NCBI GenBank assembly: GCA_022453515.1
Contig: JAJNNY010000014.1
Span: 558,001-622,000, forward strand
Source: Astrocystis sublimbata
Taxonomy: Eukaryota; Ascomycota; Sordariomycetes; Xylariales; Xylariaceae
Reading direction: 5' to 3'
Length of the DNA stretch: 64,000 nt
In this document: one piece after another, positions 60,966 to 64,000 of the stretch
Layout of the letters: each line of letters opens with the position of its first letter
Position numbering within the stretch: the first letter of the stretch is position 1
Program-made: the position numbers and the translations under genes
The notes under the pieces: generated by a model
Told to the model about the DNA's origin: nothing
The model's database searches: none
What the model saw: only the letters and a program-made list of their open reading frames with translations

Positions 60966-62798
60966 CTATGAGGCAGCTGGTATCCCGTCTCCTCTTCTCC
61001 ACGTGTTCTCCGCCTTGGTGCCCGGCGCCAACCAAGCCGCGTTACTGCTCCCTCGCTGCCGGGTCCGTCCGTTTTCGTCGCTCTTCTTAAGACCTTCAAC
61101 GCCCGGTGCCGAAACGTGGCCATTGGCGTAAGCATACGGGTTCACCTTCGCGTTGCCGTTCCCCATAGTGACCGGGCTTTCGTACATCTGGCCCCCTCCG
61201 CCCGATTGTGTGGCTCCGGGCGTTGTATTCAATGGAAGTAGCGGCGTGTTACCACCGGAGCTCTGGTTGAGCAATTGGGCCCGACGATCTGCCTTGTTGC
61301 TATCACTCGTGCGATCGTAGAGATAGAGTCCAAGGAATGTGAGCGTGATGCCCACAGCCTGTATGGGCGTCGTCGAGTTTCCGAACCACAGGATGGCTAC
61401 CACGATAACCCAGACCCGCTTAATCAACGAAGCGACCGAGTAGGTCACGGGCGACACCAGCGACAGCAACACGAATGCGAGGATGTTCTGCCCAAAATGG
61501 AATGTACCGTTGAACAGGAACTCCAGAGTCAGGCGGCCATGGTCCAAGCTATTGGGTTTGGACGACAGATCAAGTGACCCGTCTTGTGCAAAGTCGCGGA
61601 TCAAGCCGACACCCTCGCTCCAGAACCAGATGGGCGACGTCAACAGGAATGCGAGCCCGGACGAGTAGCACAGAAGGTTCAACTTGTCCAGCTTGCGGGA
61701 TTTGGCCACCTCTCCCTCTGCCTCTGCCTTGGCGGCTTCGTTGAACAGCCTCTTGGAGAAAATGTTCTGCGTAACAAATATGATGGTGGCCGCTAAAGCG
61801 TAGAGTATACCAACTATCTCTCCCTGAAATGTGTGATTCGATGAGCAGGCTAGCGTGACCCCGAGCGTGAGCGGTATAAGCGAGTAATAGGTCGCCTTGG
61901 GGTATCGTATATCGAAGAAGTATCGGTATGCGAAGACGGTAAAGAGGGGCGACAAGCCTTTGACGGTGTGAACCATCGAGACGGGTATCCTGGCGGTCGC
62001 TGTAGAGCTGAAAAGATGGCCGCCCACCTGGAAGACGGCCAAAGGTAGGGTGCCGTTGATGACTTCTCTGGAGGGGTATCGAATAGGGTTTTTCAGGGCC
62101 GGTATCGAGTTTCGAAGTTTGGGAAAGACGGTGGCCAGGTAGGAGAAGGTCAGGCAGTAGAATGCGACCAGGAAGAATTGTATCATGGTCAGCGTAGCGG
62201 GTTTTCGAAAGGTGTTGAGGATCGACTTGGATGAGGTATTGGTGAGGGCGGAGGACATGTACCACGTGATACACAGGGCCTACAACGCGTGAGAATAGCT
62301 TGGAAGGGAGGCATAAGCCGATCGGGGAGTGGTGGCACGTACGATGAGCCTGCCTGATATGGGTGCCTTCAAGGCGTCGGCTATCTCATGCGCGTTCTGG
62401 CTGACGCTCCCATTCCTGTCCCGGATGGTTCGAAAGGCCTCGCTGATGCTCTTCTGGCGACCGTTCCCGGTGCGAGAGGGTACGGGCGTGGAAGGGGCCA
62501 TGGGACCCCATCGCACGTTCCTAGCGGCGGCGGGCATCCAACGATCTCCGTTGAGACGGGCGCCGCCGTTCAGGCCGACACCATAGCTATTGAGACCAAG
62601 CGCGATGCGAGCAGGACTAAAGGAGCGGGCAGACAAGCTGCGCGTGGGTGGGGGGTCGATCAGATCCGGGAACTTCTCGAGGCCAGATTCGGTTTCGACA
62701 TCGCCATCTGCTTCACGATCGCGTTGGCTCATCTTAGAGTTGGATCGTGATACCGAAGACTCGCGAGAGTAGGGACCGGATGTGGTGGAATGAGGCAT
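60966..62798 (-). CDS. SLY41: Triose-phosphate-transporter family protein, Sly41 type
   Basis: Two exons, 62798-62343 and 62279-60966, joined in phase 0 across a 63 nt intron, giving 589 residues. It is a multi-spanning membrane protein of the drug/metabolite transporter superfamily. In yeast, SLY41 was found as a suppressor of ER-to-Golgi transport loss, and its substrate is uncertain. The first 145 residues are Ser/Arg-rich and probably disordered, facing the cytosol. The TPT domain starts at RLIALCITWYMSSALTNTSS and contains about ten hydrophobic segments, with MVHTVKGLSPLFTVFAYR, then TQNIFSKRLF and SVASLIKRVWVIV. These match the phosphate-translocator signature region. The C-terminal ~110 residues are Gly/Asn/Ser-rich. 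The gene is tandem with ATP2 on the same strand. Confidence 0.88.
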
Positions 62799-64000
62799 GG
62801 TAGGCGCCTATGGGACAGCTGGACGAATCGACAGGGCGAATCGACACAGCGAGGATGCTAGGTAACGAGCGACAAAGGTGAGTTGGACGAGAAGGAAAAG
62901 AAGAAAATGCAGGTATTGAGCGACGACGGGAAGTTCGTTATATCGTCATCTCTTCGCGAGTTGGAGTGGTGAGGTTCAATCACTGGCCAAGCAGGTCCTT
63001 GGACGCTCGAATTCCACAAAGCTGCCTGTGCTTGGTGGATGGAGGCTCACGAATCGAGGAATTCGCGAATAGGCAAAAAGGCACGGTAGAGGTGGTGCTT
63101 ATCGTCGGTGTTGTCGTCGTTGTCTTGCGTAACTCGTGTGACGGGACGGTCTGCGTGTGGTCGTCGGGTGTGGGCAGAGATAGGTAAGTAGGTGCGGTGG
63201 TTTCGGTGGTGTGATGAGAAGGGGAGATGTATGCGTCTGTACGTGAGTTAGATTAATACGAACAGGCTCGCCAGGCGATGCTAAGTTTCGCCGGGCTGGT
63301 TGCGCAATGGTTGGATTACATTGGACCGTTTCGGGAGCGATCTGCTTCTGATTCGCCAAGTCTGACCGAGTCGGCTTGCAGCTGTCGTAATGCCTGCTCC
63401 AACGCCGCAACTCGCTAGCACCAGCTAACGCCTTCGACGCCTAGCGAGAATGCAGCTGCACCAGCCTGCCAAGAACCCGATACGCACCTCCTGCGCACCC
63501 TGTAGCCAACCCCGGCCCACGCCTTATCGACCAGGGCCAACCAATCCCGCACGCTGCTACCTCCAAGACTGTCTAACCGGATTGGGCAGGCTCGGTCTAT
63601 TCAGCCAGAAATCCAGCCAGGCAGTCGGTTAGTGGAGCGGCTTCAACAAAAAGGTACCTGGGTACTTCAAGACTCGCTTACCTAAGACGCAGACAGATAC
63701 AAAGGTACTTCTTAGCTCTTAGAGGACAGAGGAGGAGCACTAAGACTGGCGCCGCGCCGCGCCCTTCCCTGTAACCGTGATTTGCGAATTAATTATTGAG
63801 CTGCAACGGTCAGCCTTCAACCTCAGCTCCAACAGCAGCCTTGTCGAGTGCTATCAACTCCACATACTACTCAACATCGCCCAATCTAAGTACTAATCAC
63901 CTCACCTCATAGTCAGTCCGCAGAAACAATACGCGTCATTGCTGATACACCCGTCACTGCGTGGGCTTGTCCTTTGTACGGGCGCAGTCGGCCCCCCTCG
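62799..64000. other. Upstream region of SLY41 and window end
   Basis: This is the probable SLY41 promoter and 5' UTR, then about 600 bp I cannot assign. Short frames (for example 63099-63410 minus) have no domain. A GGTACCTGGGTACTT palindrome-like stretch lies at 63652-63667. Confidence 0.5.

Overview
This window looks like nuclear DNA of a filamentous ascomycete (Pezizomycotina). The genes are split by short introns, mostly 50-160 nt, with GT..AG ends and CTAAC/CTGAC-type branch sites. The predicted proteins are typical of that group: a mitochondrial ATP synthase beta subunit, an iron permease/ferroxidase pair, fungal-type kinase relics and a p23 co-chaperone with a Gly-Met repeat. I cannot fix the class or species. 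Exon coordinates were worked out by hand from splice signals, reading frame and family knowledge.

Layout. 0.3-3.2 kb: DEG1/PUS3 (tRNA pseudouridine synthase) faces GPI15/PIG-H (GPI anchor synthesis). 5.2-10.6 kb: a six-exon, 1721-residue WD40 protein with a Gemin5-like helical region and a long proline-rich tail. 10.6-31.4 kb: a very gene-poor stretch in which I support only one small serine-rich protein gene (17.8-18.3 kb) and an isolated tRNA-His(GTG). 31.4-37.7 kb: p23/SBA1, ESCRT-III VPS24 and a BTB-like protein.

38.7-44.3 kb: a divergent reductive iron uptake pair, FTR1 (permease) and FET3 (multicopper ferroxidase). They share a 1.9 kb promoter with four exact ATCWGATAA sites, the motif bound by fungal iron-repressing GATA factors. 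The ferroxidase oxidises Fe2+ at the plasma membrane and passes Fe3+ to the permease, so the pair should be switched on together when iron is scarce. 44.9-48.1 kb: a divergent fungal protein kinase and a lineage-type basic, proline-rich protein.

48.1-57.5 kb: a decayed accessory segment. It holds fragments of ankyrin, TPR and FunK1-kinase genes, a broken Cys-rich small gene, at least five copies of a ~50 bp repeat core, a ~205 bp inverted pair spanning 1.7 kb, and repeat pairs that differ almost only by transitions, as expected from repeat-induced point mutation. 57.5-62.8 kb: ATP2 (seven exons, the first coding exon only 11 nt) and a SLY41-type triose-phosphate-transporter family membrane protein. 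The last 1.2 kb holds no gene I can support.

I found no CRISPR array, rRNA gene, intact transposase or clearly new multi-gene system. The items most worth a second look are the iron promoter, the 20 kb gene-poor stretch, the inverted repeat and transition-rich repeats at 51-56 kb, and the large WD40/poly-proline protein.
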